The translations under genes and the position numbers were made by a program. From DYJB01 sp963777165 (GTDB lineage: Bacteria > Chloroflexota > Anaerolineae > Anaerolineales > E44-bin32), in NCBI GenBank assembly GCA_963777165.1, contig CAVZPO010000023.1:434001-498000 (forward strand): DNA of 64,000 nucleotides, read 5' to 3'. The notes beneath the pieces were generated by a model that was not told the origin of the DNA, did not search any database, and saw only the letters and a program-made list of their open reading frames with translations. Position 1 is the first letter of the stretch. Each line of letters starts with the position of its first letter. This document shows positions 9,201 through 17,553 of the stretch, piece after piece.

Positions 9201-10007
9201 TTACACGAGTGGCGAGGCCCTGATCGTCTCCGGCACAGGAAGCCCCAGCAGGGTCAGCATCGTCGGCGCCAGCTGAAGCTGCGAGACGGTCTCACGTGTG
9301 TTGCCCCTTCCGCCCCCGGCAGGCGGCAAGATGTAGAGGGGCACCATGCGAACGTCCGGGGTCGTCCCTCCATGCGAGTGGTCCGCCCCCATGCCATGGT
9401 CCCCGGTGACGAGCACGGCATAGCCGCGCTGGCGCCACTCGGGGATCAGATTGGCCAGGATGACGTCTTGGACAATGGCATGATTGCGGTACTCCGGCGT
9501 GTCTGATCCCAGGGTGTCCCCCAGGTAGTCCATACCCATCGGATGGACAAGCAGGTAGTCGGGGTTGTACTTCCTCACCAGCGACGCGCCGGTCAGGAAT
9601 AGGTCCTGATCTGGGTAGCTGTCCTCCATGTAGAAGCGGCCGTGTTGGATCAAAAGCGACGGATTGTCAACTTCCCGGTCTTCCACCGGATCGAATGGGG
9701 CGCGGTTGTACAGTTCGGAGAACCAGTAGTGGGCTGCGGCTGCCGTCGTGAGACCGTTCTGGACGGCGATCTCGAAGACATTCGGCACCGACGAGCGGCG
9801 AACGATCTGGTTGCTAACGATCCCATGCTCCATCACCGACAGCCCGGTGTGGACTGTCTCGTACATCGGGCGAGAAAGCGTCGGCAGCTCGCCACGCACA
9901 CTGTAGCGCGTCCCTTGCCCGGTCTCGATCAGGTGCTCGAGAAAGCCCATCCGCTCAGCGGCGATATCGTCACGCAGCGCGTCAGACAAGACCAGCACGA
10001 CTTTCAT
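9201..10007 (-). CDS. Type I phosphodiesterase/nucleotide pyrophosphatase (alkaline phosphatase superfamily)
   Basis: This 268-aa protein starts at the ATG at 10005-10007, preceded by AGGAG in coding sense. KVVLVLSDALRDD gives the first metal-binding Asp. PTLSRPMYETVHTG holds the threonine/serine nucleophile pattern of the family. LLVHPMGMDYLGD and LVTGDHGMGADHSHGG provide the remaining metal ligands (Asp and His residues). LVTGDHGM is the best-conserved motif of the alkaline phosphatase/phosphopentomutase superfamily. No signal peptide is visible, so it looks cytoplasmic. The substrate could be a nucleotide, a phosphonate or a sugar phosphate. It stands alone, with about 400 bp before fmt. 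Confidence 0.82.
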   Translation of the reverse strand: MKVVLVLSDALRDDIAAERMGFLEHLIETGQGTRYSVRGELPTLSRPMYETVHTGLSVMEHGIVSNQIVRRSSVPNVFEIAVQNGLTTAAAAHYWFSELYNRAPFDPVEDREVDNPSLLIQHGRFYMEDSYPDQDLFLTGASLVRKYNPDYLLVHPMGMDYLGDTLGSDTPEYRNHAIVQDVILANLIPEWRQRGYAVLVTGDHGMGADHSHGGTTPDVRMVPLYILPPAGGGRGNTRETVSQLQLAPTMLTLLGLPVPETIRASPLV

Positions 10008-10402
10008 GAGTCCGCTCCTATCCTTACTTGACCGACGCGAGTGGGAGTCTCCCACGCCGGCGTGGATCCTCTGGCATTGTGTCGCCGTCGACCAGACTTA
10101 AGGCGGCTCGCGTCTGGCCATACGATGCGCCATAGTCGATGCCCACCGTCGGTTTCGGCCCGCATGCCGGGAGAGCCGTCCAGGGTCTGCTCCGGCGAGC
10201 GAGGTCGCCGGCGTCCCGCTGCCGACGTAAGCATGATTCACGCCGTCCGCAAATCATCCGTGCCGCAAGGGAGGCAGCGGGCCGAGAGTACGCGTGTGCC
10301 CGCGTTGTGCGACGATGCATCGCAAGTCTCGATCGGGCCGAATGTCCTGTGCCTGCTCGGGCCGCGCACTCCCACTTCCCTGTAGACGAAGGTGCTTCGA
10401 GC
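10008..10402. other. Intergenic region without a recognised gene
   Basis: These 395 bases lie between fmt and the phosphodiesterase gene, both on the minus strand. Open frames here have arginine-, serine- and proline-rich composition typical of GC-rich noise. A short minus-strand stretch reads VGIDYGASYGQTRAAL, which weakly resembles the start of YqgF/RuvX-like proteins, but nothing family-like follows. I see no tRNA, strong hairpin or clear promoter. Confidence 0.4.
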
Positions 10403-11341
10403 CTAACTCTCGGCGCCCTGCAGGTCGAGATGACCGCTGGCGAAGGCGGGCGCACCGCGTAGGAATGATTCGCCGGATATGGCCTGGCGGCCGGCAGGGC
10501 GGATCACCTCGAGGAGAAGCACGCCGTCGGTCGTGCCGACGGCAGGGATGCCGCCCAACTGGGTGAGTCCCCCGACGGGAATCTCCGGAGCGGAGACCGC
10601 GCGGCCGCGCAAGATCCCAATTCGGCGCCCTTGCCATTCCAGGAATGTCCCCGGCCAGGGATCATAGGCACGGATCTGACGCTCGAGTTCCTCCGCACCC
10701 AGGGCAAAGTCCAAGCGACCATCTTGCTTGGCGAGCAGCGGCGCCAGAGTGACGTGGGCCTCGATCTGCGGTGCCGGGGTGATGCTGCCTGCGAGGTAGC
10801 CCGTCAGGGTCTCAAGAAGCAGGGAGGCACCAAGAGGTGCCAGACGCGCCGTCAGCGTGCCGCCCGTATCGGATTCCTCCACCGGTAAGGAGGCCTGCGC
10901 CAGGATCGCACCGGTGTCCATCCCGGCGTCCATCTTCATGATTGTGATTCCGGTCGTCGAATCGCCGGCCCTCAATGCTGCCTGCACCGGTGAAGCGCCC
11001 CGCCAACGGGGCAGCAGCGAGGCATGGACATTCAGGCAGCCGAAGCGCGGCAAGTCGAGGAGCGGCTCACGGAGGATTTGCCCAAAGGCGGCGACGACGA
11101 TCAGATCCGGGGCCCAGTCTGCCACCACCTTCGTGGCGTCAGGGGTGCGCAGGCGCGCCGGCTGGAAGACCGGCAGGCCCAAGCCAAGGGCCGCTTCCTT
11201 GACCGCAGGCGGCGTGAGGGCCCGCCCTCGACCGGCAGGCCGATCCGGCTGTGTGACCACGCCAACGACCTGGTAGGCCCGTGCAAGAGCCTGAAGGCTG
11301 GGGACCGCGAACGCGGGGGAGCCCATGAAGACGAGGCGCAT
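10403..11341 (-). CDS. fmt: Methionyl-tRNA formyltransferase
   Basis: Fmt (312 aa) formylates initiator Met-tRNA using 10-formyl-tetrahydrofolate. The start at 11339-11341 gives MRLVFMGSPAFAVPSLQAL, the typical Fmt opening. LNVHASLLPRWRGASPVQ contains the catalytic Asn/His and the SLLP loop. TGITIMKMDAGMDTG supplies the catalytic Asp. The C-terminal domain (about residue 205 on, RAYDPWPGTFLEW) is the tRNA-binding OB-like fold. Length is normal. The gene is monocistronic here and divergent from the DUF4870-like gene 162 bp away. Confidence 0.95.
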   Translation of the reverse strand: MRLVFMGSPAFAVPSLQALARAYQVVGVVTQPDRPAGRGRALTPPAVKEAALGLGLPVFQPARLRTPDATKVVADWAPDLIVVAAFGQILREPLLDLPRFGCLNVHASLLPRWRGASPVQAALRAGDSTTGITIMKMDAGMDTGAILAQASLPVEESDTGGTLTARLAPLGASLLLETLTGYLAGSITPAPQIEAHVTLAPLLAKQDGRLDFALGAEELERQIRAYDPWPGTFLEWQGRRIGILRGRAVSAPEIPVGGLTQLGGIPAVGTTDGVLLLEVIRPAGRQAISGESFLRGAPAFASGHLDLQGAES

Positions 11342-11413
11342 GGGGCAATGGTAGCACGGAGACGGATTCTCCCGTGTGCAACTGCGCCGCACCGGCGGGG
11401 TTGTACATGTGGG

Positions 11414-11441
11414 TTGCGTCCTGAGCGGAGCGCGATACAAT
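11414..11441 (+). promoter_or_regulatory. Sigma-70-type promoter for the DUF4870-like gene
   Basis: TTGCGT (11414-11419) and TACAAT (11436-11441) are separated by 16 bases, about 60 bases before the ATG at 11504. The -35 resembles the TTGCG-type boxes before rpoN (40635) and the LCP-like gene (56396). Inferred from sequence only. Confidence 0.55.
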
Positions 11442-11503
11442 ACATAAAGTGCCGAGCTTGGCGGAGCCCCAGCCAACATTACCTAGAGTCAAAGGAGAGG
11501 GAA

Positions 11504-11839
11504 ATGACTGACCAGTCCGGAATGAGTGGTGTGACCAGCGACGACAAGCTTTGGTCGGCGCTGGGTTATCCGATCCCCTTGATTGCCATTATCGTGCTGC
11601 TGATGGAGGAGAAGAAGTCGCGTCCCTTCATCAAGTTCCATGCCGTGCAGTCCCTGATCTTCAACGTCGTGCTGTGGATCGTGATCTTTCTGGTCAGCGC
11701 TGTCACCCTCGGGTTCGGCGCCATTTGCGCACCGCTCCTTTGGCTGGCGACGCTCTGGCCCGCAATTGACTCGTACCGGGGCAACCTGACCGAGATCCCG
11801 ATCATCACCAAGTTCATGAAGAACCAGGGTTGGGCGTAG
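11504..11839 (+). CDS. DUF4870-like small membrane protein
   Basis: A 111-aa protein with about three hydrophobic segments: LIAIIVLLM (~25-35), FNVVLWIVIFLVSAVTLGFG (~51-70) and a reentrant CAPLLWLATLWPAI (~73-86). The pattern SALGYPIPLIAI, then RPFIKFHAVQSL, is characteristic of the DUF4870/TIM44-related-small-membrane family, in which a polar KFHA(V/A)QSL motif follows the first helix. Function in the family is unknown. An AAAGGAGAGG ribosome site precedes the ATG. It is followed by a strong GC-rich hairpin, so it is probably transcribed alone. Confidence 0.78.
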   Translation: MTDQSGMSGVTSDDKLWSALGYPIPLIAIIVLLMEEKKSRPFIKFHAVQSLIFNVVLWIVIFLVSAVTLGFGAICAPLLWLATLWPAIDSYRGNLTEIPIITKFMKNQGWA

Positions 11840-11854
11840 GCTTGCCTTCCCTGT

Positions 11855-11886
11855 GTCGTGGGGCCCGCTTCGGCGGGCCCCACGAC
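11855..11886 (+). terminator. Hairpin downstream of the DUF4870-like gene
   Basis: A perfect 14-bp stem (GTCGTGGGGCCCGC and its complement) closes a TTCG tetraloop 15 bases after the stop codon. There is no T-run, so it may be a terminator of the U-tract-less type common in GC-rich genomes, or an mRNA-stabilising hairpin. Confidence 0.7.
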
Positions 11887-11966
11887 CTGCTCTCCCCAAT
11901 CTAGAACTTAGCGGCCTCCCTCCGAGGCCGGGCGAGTCTTCCCCGCCAATCACCTGGAGACACTCC

Positions 11967-13646
11967 TTGTCCAAGCGCTGGATTGTGCCGGACCCCGTTC
12001 CCGTCGACGTGGCCGACGCGCTGCGCTCTTTCGGGCCGGCGGAACAGGCCGTGCTGTGGCGGAGAGGGGTGAAGTCGCAGGCTGACGCCGAGGCATTCTT
12101 CCAACCGTCACCGGCGTCCAGCGATCCGTTCTCGTTGCTGGGGATGCGCGTCGCGGTGGACCGACTGGGCGTTGCACTGCGGGCCAGAGAGAAGATCGTC
12201 GTCTATGGCGACTACGATGCCGACGGGCTGACGGGCACGGCGTTGATGGTCCTGTACCTGAAGAAGCTGGGCGCCGAGGTCGCGCACTTCATCCCCAACC
12301 GCTATCGCGAAGGATACGGTCTCACCGAAGAGGCGCTTGCCGGCCTGGCGGCGGGAGGGGCGCGGCTGGTTGTGTCCGTGGACTGCGGCGCGCGTTCGGT
12401 CCCCGAGGCGGCTGCAGCGCGCAGACTAGGACTGGATCTGATCATCACCGACCATCACGCGCCCGGGTCCGTTCTCCCCGAGGCGGTGGCAGTCGTCAAC
12501 CCGAAGCAGCCGGGCGACGCGTACCCCTTCGACGACTTGAGCGGCGCCGGACTGGCGTACAAGGTCACCCAGGCCCTCGCGCAGGCTCTCGGCGGACCCG
12601 ATCCGCAGGATCTGCTCGACCTGGTGGCCATCGGCACGATCGCCGACCTCGTGCCGCTGCGAGGGGAGAATCGCGACCTGGCCCGCGCCGGCCTCGTTCG
12701 ACTGCGCTCGACTGGCCGGCCAGGGTTGAAGGCGTTGATGTCCGTCGCCGGGATTTCGCCTGCCAGCGTCAGGGCCTCCTCCGTGGGCTTCGGGATCGGC
12801 CCGCGCTTGAACGCCGCTGGCAGGCTGGATTCTGCCGAGACTGCTTACGACTTGCTCACGACGGATTCACCTCAAGAGGCGGATGCGCTGGCTCAGGCGC
12901 TCGAGACCTTCAACCGCGATCGGCGACAGGCGACCAGTGAGCTGGTAAACCTGGCCCGGGGGATGGCGGAGCAGGGCGATCAGAGGACATTGATCTTCGC
13001 CGCGCACCCGGACTTCCTGGAAGGCATTGCCGGTCTGGTGGCGGCCAGGCTGTCCGAGGAGCGCTATCGGCCGGCGATCATCGCGCATCGCGGGGAGACG
13101 GAGACACGCGGATCCGCCCGAAGCATCCCGGGTTTCCACATCACGCACGCCCTGGATGAGTGCGCCGACCTGCTGATTCGCTACGGAGGGCACGCGGCCG
13201 CGGCCGGCTTCACGCTCGCCACGCGCGACCTGGAACGCCTCGAGGAGCGGCTGCAGGCGATTGCCGCGCGTGAGCTCCTCGGCGCCGACCTGACGCCGGC
13301 GGTCGAGATCGACGCCATGGTGGGGCCGGAGCACTTGGGCTGGCGCCTGATGGAGTTCGGCGAGTCGCTCGAACCGTGCGGGTACGGCAACGAGGCTCCC
13401 ACCTTCGGTGCGCGGGGTTTGCGAGTGCGTTCGGCGCGCACCGTGGGCGCGGACGGAAAGCACCTCAAGCTCCTGCTGGGCGCGGAACGCGGCGCCGGCG
13501 CCTGGGACGCCATCGGATTCGGGATGGGGGATTTGGCTGCCGGGCTGCCGAGGAGCGTCGACGTCGCATTCCGGCTTGAACGCAATACCTACGGCGGCTA
13601 CGACAGCCTGCAGCTCAACCTGGCGGATGTGCGAGCTGCGGGTTAG
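11967..13646 (+). CDS. recJ: Single-stranded-DNA-specific exonuclease RecJ
   Basis: RecJ degrades single-stranded DNA 5' to 3' in recombination and mismatch repair. VYGDYDADGLTGTALM (~78-93) is DHH motif I and IITDHHAPGSVLPEA is the DHH motif. GIGPRLNAAGRLDSAETA is the conserved RecJ block before the DHHA1 domain. IRYGGHAAAAGFTL is the GGHxxAAG substrate-binding motif. The C-terminal ~100 residues (CGYGNEAPTF onward) are the OB-fold. I chose the TTG at 11967 because GGAGA lies seven bases upstream; it yields 559 aa, matching RecJ length. The gene ends in a 4-bp convergent overlap with the GT2 gene. Confidence 0.93.
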   Translation: MSKRWIVPDPVPVDVADALRSFGPAEQAVLWRRGVKSQADAEAFFQPSPASSDPFSLLGMRVAVDRLGVALRAREKIVVYGDYDADGLTGTALMVLYLKKLGAEVAHFIPNRYREGYGLTEEALAGLAAGGARLVVSVDCGARSVPEAAAARRLGLDLIITDHHAPGSVLPEAVAVVNPKQPGDAYPFDDLSGAGLAYKVTQALAQALGGPDPQDLLDLVAIGTIADLVPLRGENRDLARAGLVRLRSTGRPGLKALMSVAGISPASVRASSVGFGIGPRLNAAGRLDSAETAYDLLTTDSPQEADALAQALETFNRDRRQATSELVNLARGMAEQGDQRTLIFAAHPDFLEGIAGLVAARLSEERYRPAIIAHRGETETRGSARSIPGFHITHALDECADLLIRYGGHAAAAGFTLATRDLERLEERLQAIAARELLGADLTPAVEIDAMVGPEHLGWRLMEFGESLEPCGYGNEAPTFGARGLRVRSARTVGADGKHLKLLLGAERGAGAWDAIGFGMGDLAAGLPRSVDVAFRLERNTYGGYDSLQLNLADVRAAG

Positions 13647-14329
13647 TCGACGAAGCGGTACTTGAGCAGTGTCCAGACCGCGGCAAAGGCGTCCTTCAAC
13701 CCGATCTTCTTTCCCTCGTTGTACTCGCGCGGATTGAATGAGATCGGGACCTCGAAGATACGCACCCGCCGTTTCAGGAGCTTGGCCGTAATCTCCGGCT
13801 CGAAGTCGAAGCGTCGGCAGCGCAAGGGAATCGACTGGATCACCTCGCGCCGGAACACCTTGTAGCCGGTTTCCATGTCGGACAGGATGCTGTTATACAG
13901 GATGTTGGTCATGAAGGTCAGCAGCTGGTTGGCGACCATGTGCCAGAACATCGTCGTTCGGCGCGGCCCGCCGAGGAAGCGCGAGCCGAACACGACCTGG
14001 GCCTTGCCTTCCTGGATGGGCGCCAGCAGGGCAGGGTAGTCCCGCGGGTCGTACTCCAGGTCGGCATCCTGGATCAGCACCAGGTCTTGGGTGGCAGCCT
14101 GGATCCCGGTCTGGATTGCGGCTCCCTTGCCGCGGTTGTGTTCGTGCAGGTGGAGCTTGAGCTGGGGATGCCGAGGGGCGATCTGCCGCAAGAGATCGCG
14201 GGTGCCGTCGGTGGACCCGTCGTCGATGACGAGGATCTCGGTCGCCAGCCCGGTGGATTCGACCCGGGCAAGGATCGTCTCGATCGTGGCCTTCTCGTTG
14301 TAGACGGGCATGACGACAGACAGGCTCAT
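13643..14329 (-). CDS. Glycosyltransferase family 2 (dolichyl-phosphate mannosyltransferase-like)
   Basis: The 228-aa protein begins SLSVVMPVYNEKATIETIL, the GT-A opening. TEILVIDDGSTDGTRDLL and LVLIQDADLEYDPRDYP (the DXD-type metal site) follow, then MFWHMVANQLLTFMTNIL and a C-terminal EVPISFNPREYNEGKKIG. This set matches DPM1-like/polyprenyl-phosphate glycosyltransferases that transfer a sugar from a nucleotide donor to an undecaprenyl-type lipid at the inner membrane face. There is no C-terminal membrane segment, so it is the short cytosolic form. The ATG at 14327-14329 is chosen because it immediately precedes the conserved N-terminus. Confidence 0.88.
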   Translation of the reverse strand: MSLSVVMPVYNEKATIETILARVESTGLATEILVIDDGSTDGTRDLLRQIAPRHPQLKLHLHEHNRGKGAAIQTGIQAATQDLVLIQDADLEYDPRDYPALLAPIQEGKAQVVFGSRFLGGPRRTTMFWHMVANQLLTFMTNILYNSILSDMETGYKVFRREVIQSIPLRCRRFDFEPEITAKLLKRRVRIFEVPISFNPREYNEGKKIGLKDAFAAVWTLLKYRFVD

Positions 14330-14373
14330 AGAGAGCGATTGTAGCCTGCCCGACATGCACCCGCAAGCGGCGC

Positions 14374-14401
14374 TTGCCCCTCGCGTCGGGCAAGGTATAA
14401 T
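14374..14401 (+). promoter_or_regulatory. Sigma-70-type promoter for the AAA ATPase operon
   Basis: TTGCCC (14374-14379), a 16-base spacer and a perfect TATAAT (14396-14401) lie about 90 bases upstream of the ATPase start at 14494. Confidence 0.6.
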
Positions 14402-14493
14402 CCGCGCCGAAGTGACCTGCGTTGGGAACAGGCGGAACCCGGCCGGACATTCGGGCGGGCTGCCGCTGGCGCTCGAGGGCATGGGAGGAAAGC

Positions 14494-15843
14494 ATGTCGT
14501 TGCCACGCACGCCCGGCCGAGGGACATTCGCCGCGGATGGACCGACCACCTCCAACTTGCGCTTCGTCCCGGCGCCGATTAGCCGCGTCGAGGACACCGG
14601 CCTGTCGGAGCTGTGGCTCCAGGACCTGGCCCTCAAGGTCCTCTACTTCCGCGGCTACCAGACCGGCTTCAAGGTGGCGGAGGCGATCACGCTCCCGTTC
14701 GCCGGAATGGTCGACCAGACACTCGAGGCCCTGAAGCGCGAGAAATTCGTCGAGGTCAAGACGCAGGTCGGGTTCGGGGAAGGCTCGTACCAGTACGCCA
14801 TCACCGGCGCCGGAATCGCCCGGGCGCGGGAAGCACTGGAGCGCAGCCAGTACGCCGGCCCGGCTCCCGTCCCGCTCGCCGTTTACAACGATTCGATCCG
14901 GCGCCAGAGCCGCGGCCGCCCGACGGTCCACCCGCGCTTGATGCGTCAGGCCCTGACCGATCTGACCCTCTCGGAGAAGACCTTCAACCGCATCGGCCCG
15001 GCGGTGAATTCCGGGACGTCGCTCTTCCTCTACGGCCCGCCCGGCAACGGTAAGACTACGATCGCCCGCGCCATTGGGGCGATGATCCTCCAGGAAGACA
15101 TGTACATCCCCTTCGCCATCGACATCGATGGCCAGGTGGTCAAGCTCTACGACTCGGTCAACCATGTGCTGGCGGCCGATGAGGATGCCTCGGTTTCCGG
15201 TACCGGTGGGCTGAAGCCCGGCGCCAAGCGAGACCCGCGTTGGGTGAAGATCAAGCGGCCCTTCGTCGTGGTTGGCGGCGAGCTGGTGATGGCCGGGCTC
15301 GACCTGGTCTTCGATGATGTCAACAAGTTCTACGAGGCGCCGTTCCAGGTGAAGGCCAATGGCGGCGTCTTCTTGATTGACGACTTCGGTCGCCAGCAAG
15401 TGCGGCCGCGCGATCTGCTGAACCGTTGGATCGTCCCTCTGGAGAACCGTATCGACTACCTGACGCTGCACACCGGGCGCAAGGTGGAGGTTCCTTTCGA
15501 CGTCATGGTGGTCTTCTCGACGAACCTGCCTCCGCGCGACCTGGTGGATGAAGCCTTCCTGCGCCGGCTGCGCCACAAGATCGAGGTCGGGGATCCGTCC
15601 TATGAGGACTTCCGCGGGATCTTCAAGCGCGTGGCCGAGTCGAAGGGCGTCGCTTATTCAGACCGCGGCCTGGCGTATATGCTGCAGGAGTGGTACATCA
15701 AGCGCAACCGTAAGCTGCGCGCCTCCCATCCGCGCGATATCTGCGATCAGATCCTGGACATCTCCCGCTACATGAATGTGGAACCGGCGATGACCAAGGA
15801 CCTTCTCGATAGGGCGGCGGAAGCCTACTTCGTTGAGCTCTAG
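14494..15843 (+). CDS. AAA-type ATPase with N-terminal winged-helix-like domain
   Basis: This 449-aa protein has a Walker A motif LYGPPGNGKTTIARA near residue 180 and a Walker B-like GVFLIDDFGRQQ near residue 290. VVFSTNLPPRDLVDEAFLRR is a sensor-1/arginine-finger-like block. The first ~110 residues (LYFRGYQTGFKVAEAITLPF, then TLEALKREKFVEVK) look like a winged helix. The C-terminus RASHPRDICDQILDISRYM is the lid. An AGGAGGAAAG sequence precedes the ATG at 14494; an upstream ATG lacks a ribosome site. The specific role is unknown to me. The downstream GDPD gene overlaps its end by 11 bases, so they are co-transcribed. Confidence 0.8.
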   Translation: MSLPRTPGRGTFAADGPTTSNLRFVPAPISRVEDTGLSELWLQDLALKVLYFRGYQTGFKVAEAITLPFAGMVDQTLEALKREKFVEVKTQVGFGEGSYQYAITGAGIARAREALERSQYAGPAPVPLAVYNDSIRRQSRGRPTVHPRLMRQALTDLTLSEKTFNRIGPAVNSGTSLFLYGPPGNGKTTIARAIGAMILQEDMYIPFAIDIDGQVVKLYDSVNHVLAADEDASVSGTGGLKPGAKRDPRWVKIKRPFVVVGGELVMAGLDLVFDDVNKFYEAPFQVKANGGVFLIDDFGRQQVRPRDLLNRWIVPLENRIDYLTLHTGRKVEVPFDVMVVFSTNLPPRDLVDEAFLRRLRHKIEVGDPSYEDFRGIFKRVAESKGVAYSDRGLAYMLQEWYIKRNRKLRASHPRDICDQILDISRYMNVEPAMTKDLLDRAAEAYFVEL

Positions 15844-16612
15844 CCCACCTGTTTCGGAATGGTGGCGCCCCGGCCCGCGGGTGATCGCCCACCGGGGCGC
15901 GTCGCGCCTGGCCCCCGAGAACACGCTGGCTGCCTTCCGGCTGGCCTCCGAGATAGGGGCCGACGCCGTCGAGCTGGACGCCAGGTTGTCCGCCGATGGC
16001 GCCGTCGTCGTGCATCACGACCTCACCCTCGACCGCACGACCAACGGCAGCGGAAAGGTGTCGGAACGCAAGCTCGCCGACCTCAAGGCTTTGGATGCCG
16101 GTGCGAAGTTTGATCCCCGGTTCGCGGGCGAACGGATCCCGAGCCTCGATGAAGTCTTCGAGGCAATCGGCCGGCAAGTGCTGATCAACATCGAGCTGAA
16201 GAACTACGAGAGCGTCCTCGATCGGCTCGCTGAAGCCGTCGTGCGGGTGGTGCGCCGCCACGGCCTCGAGCGCCGGGCGCTTCTCTCATCTTTCAACCCG
16301 TTTGCCCTGTGGACCGCGCGGCGGCTGGCGCCGGAGGTCCCCAGGGGGCTGCTTGTGTGGCCCGGGCAGAGGGGATGGATTTGGGCGGCCCTTCACCGCC
16401 TGACAACCCTCGAGGCCTACCACCCGCAGGACTCGATGACCGACCGGGTGACCATCGCTGATCAACACACCCAGGGCCGACGCGTCTACGTATGGACGGT
16501 CAACGAGGTCGAGCGGATGCGCGAGCTCCTGCTCCTCGGGTGCGATGGACTGATCACCGATGTCCCCGATGTCGCCCGGCAGGCCGTCCAGGATGTCGCC
16601 GACGGCGGTTGA
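15833..16612 (+). CDS. Glycerophosphodiester phosphodiesterase
   Basis: The 259-aa protein hydrolyses glycerophosphodiesters to glycerol 3-phosphate and an alcohol. VIAHRGASRLAPENTLAAF (~17-35) is the GDPD signature with the first catalytic His and the metal-binding Glu. VELDARLSADGAVVVHHDLT carries the ELD metal ligands and the second catalytic His. LINIELKN supplies another Glu, and VYVWTVNE plus GLITDVPD close the barrel. No signal peptide is present, so it acts in the cytoplasm. It starts at a TTG overlapping the AAA ATPase gene end. Its product could feed the GlpABC route at the left of the window. Confidence 0.92.
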   Translation: MSSSPPVSEWWRPGPRVIAHRGASRLAPENTLAAFRLASEIGADAVELDARLSADGAVVVHHDLTLDRTTNGSGKVSERKLADLKALDAGAKFDPRFAGERIPSLDEVFEAIGRQVLINIELKNYESVLDRLAEAVVRVVRRHGLERRALLSSFNPFALWTARRLAPEVPRGLLVWPGQRGWIWAALHRLTTLEAYHPQDSMTDRVTIADQHTQGRRVYVWTVNEVERMRELLLLGCDGLITDVPDVARQAVQDVADGG

Positions 16613-17553
16613 TCGATCCCGCGTGGAAGAGGCCGGCCGACGGCTGCGCCCCTTCGTCCGGCAGACCCCCCTCGTCTGCGATCCCACCACGGGCATCTGG
16701 CTCAAGTGCGAGAATGAGCAGCACACGGGTTCCTTCAAACTGCGCGGCGCGTTGAATCGATGCCTGATGCTCTCACCTGATGACCTGAGCCGCGGGATCG
16801 TGGCTGCCTCCGCCGGGAACCACGGACAGGGCGTGGCCTACGCTGCCCGACTCCTGGGCGCGCGGGCGACGATCGTCGTCCCGGCGGACGCGGTGGCGCG
16901 GAAGGTCGAAGGGATACGATCGCTCGGTGCGGAGGTCCGCCTGGTGGACGGCGGCTATGCAGTCGCTGAGTCGGAGGGACATCGGCTGGCAACCGAGCGC
17001 GGTGGCGTCTGGATTTCGCCCTACAATGACGCCGAGGTGGTGGCGGGTCAGGGGACGCTCGGACTGGAGATCGAAGCGCAGTGGGGAGACCTCTCCGCGG
17101 CGGACGAATCGGCGGTCTTCGTACCGGTAGGAGGCGGCGGGCTGGTCTCGGGAATCGGGGCTGCCCTGGGACATTATCGGCCGCGATTGCGGGTGATCGG
17201 TGTCTTGCCCGAGAACTCATCCTACTTGCATGCCTACTTCCACACTGGATCGATGGCCGAGGTGGAGGAGCGTCCGACTCTGGCCGACGGCCTTTCGGGC
17301 CCGGTCGAAGCGGACTCGATCACACTGTCGCTGGTGCAGGAGCACGTGGACGACATGGTGCTGGTCTCAGAGGCAGAGATCCGCGAGGCGATGCACTGGG
17401 CCTCAGCCCGCAGCGTCACAGCAGAGCCCTCGGCGGCGGTGGCGCTCGCCGCCTGCTTGAGGTTCATCCTCAGGCAGGCGCTTGGCCGTCATCAGCGGCG
17501 GGAACGTCGACCCGCGTCTCTGGCAGGAGGTTAGCAGGAATGCCCAGACCTGA
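16593..17553 (+). CDS. Threonine dehydratase-like PLP enzyme, frameshifted at the C-terminus
   Basis: A fold-type II PLP lyase. WLKCENEQHTGSFKLRGALN contains the PLP lysine (SFKLRG), and VAASAGNHGQGVAYAA is the phosphate-binding SAGNHxQG motif. VFVPVGGGGLVSGIG is the glycine-rich PLP-phosphate loop. These fit threonine/serine dehydratase or a related racemase. At 17463-17464 one extra T moves the frame just before the C-terminus. Removing it gives LRSSSGRRLAVISGGNVD, the conserved SGGN end motif, and a stop at 17551-17553. Without correction the frame ends at 17534 with a nonsense tail. The corrected protein is ~319 aa, the length of short catabolic dehydratases without the ACT domain. The ATG at 16593 overlaps the GDPD gene. 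Confidence 0.85.

Noticed and set aside
10024..10150. Minus-strand stretch reading VGIDYGASYGQTRAAL, like the start of a YqgF/RuvX-type protein
   Set aside because: Only the first few residues resemble the family; the rest is arginine- and serine-rich noise with no downstream motif, so I did not call a gene.
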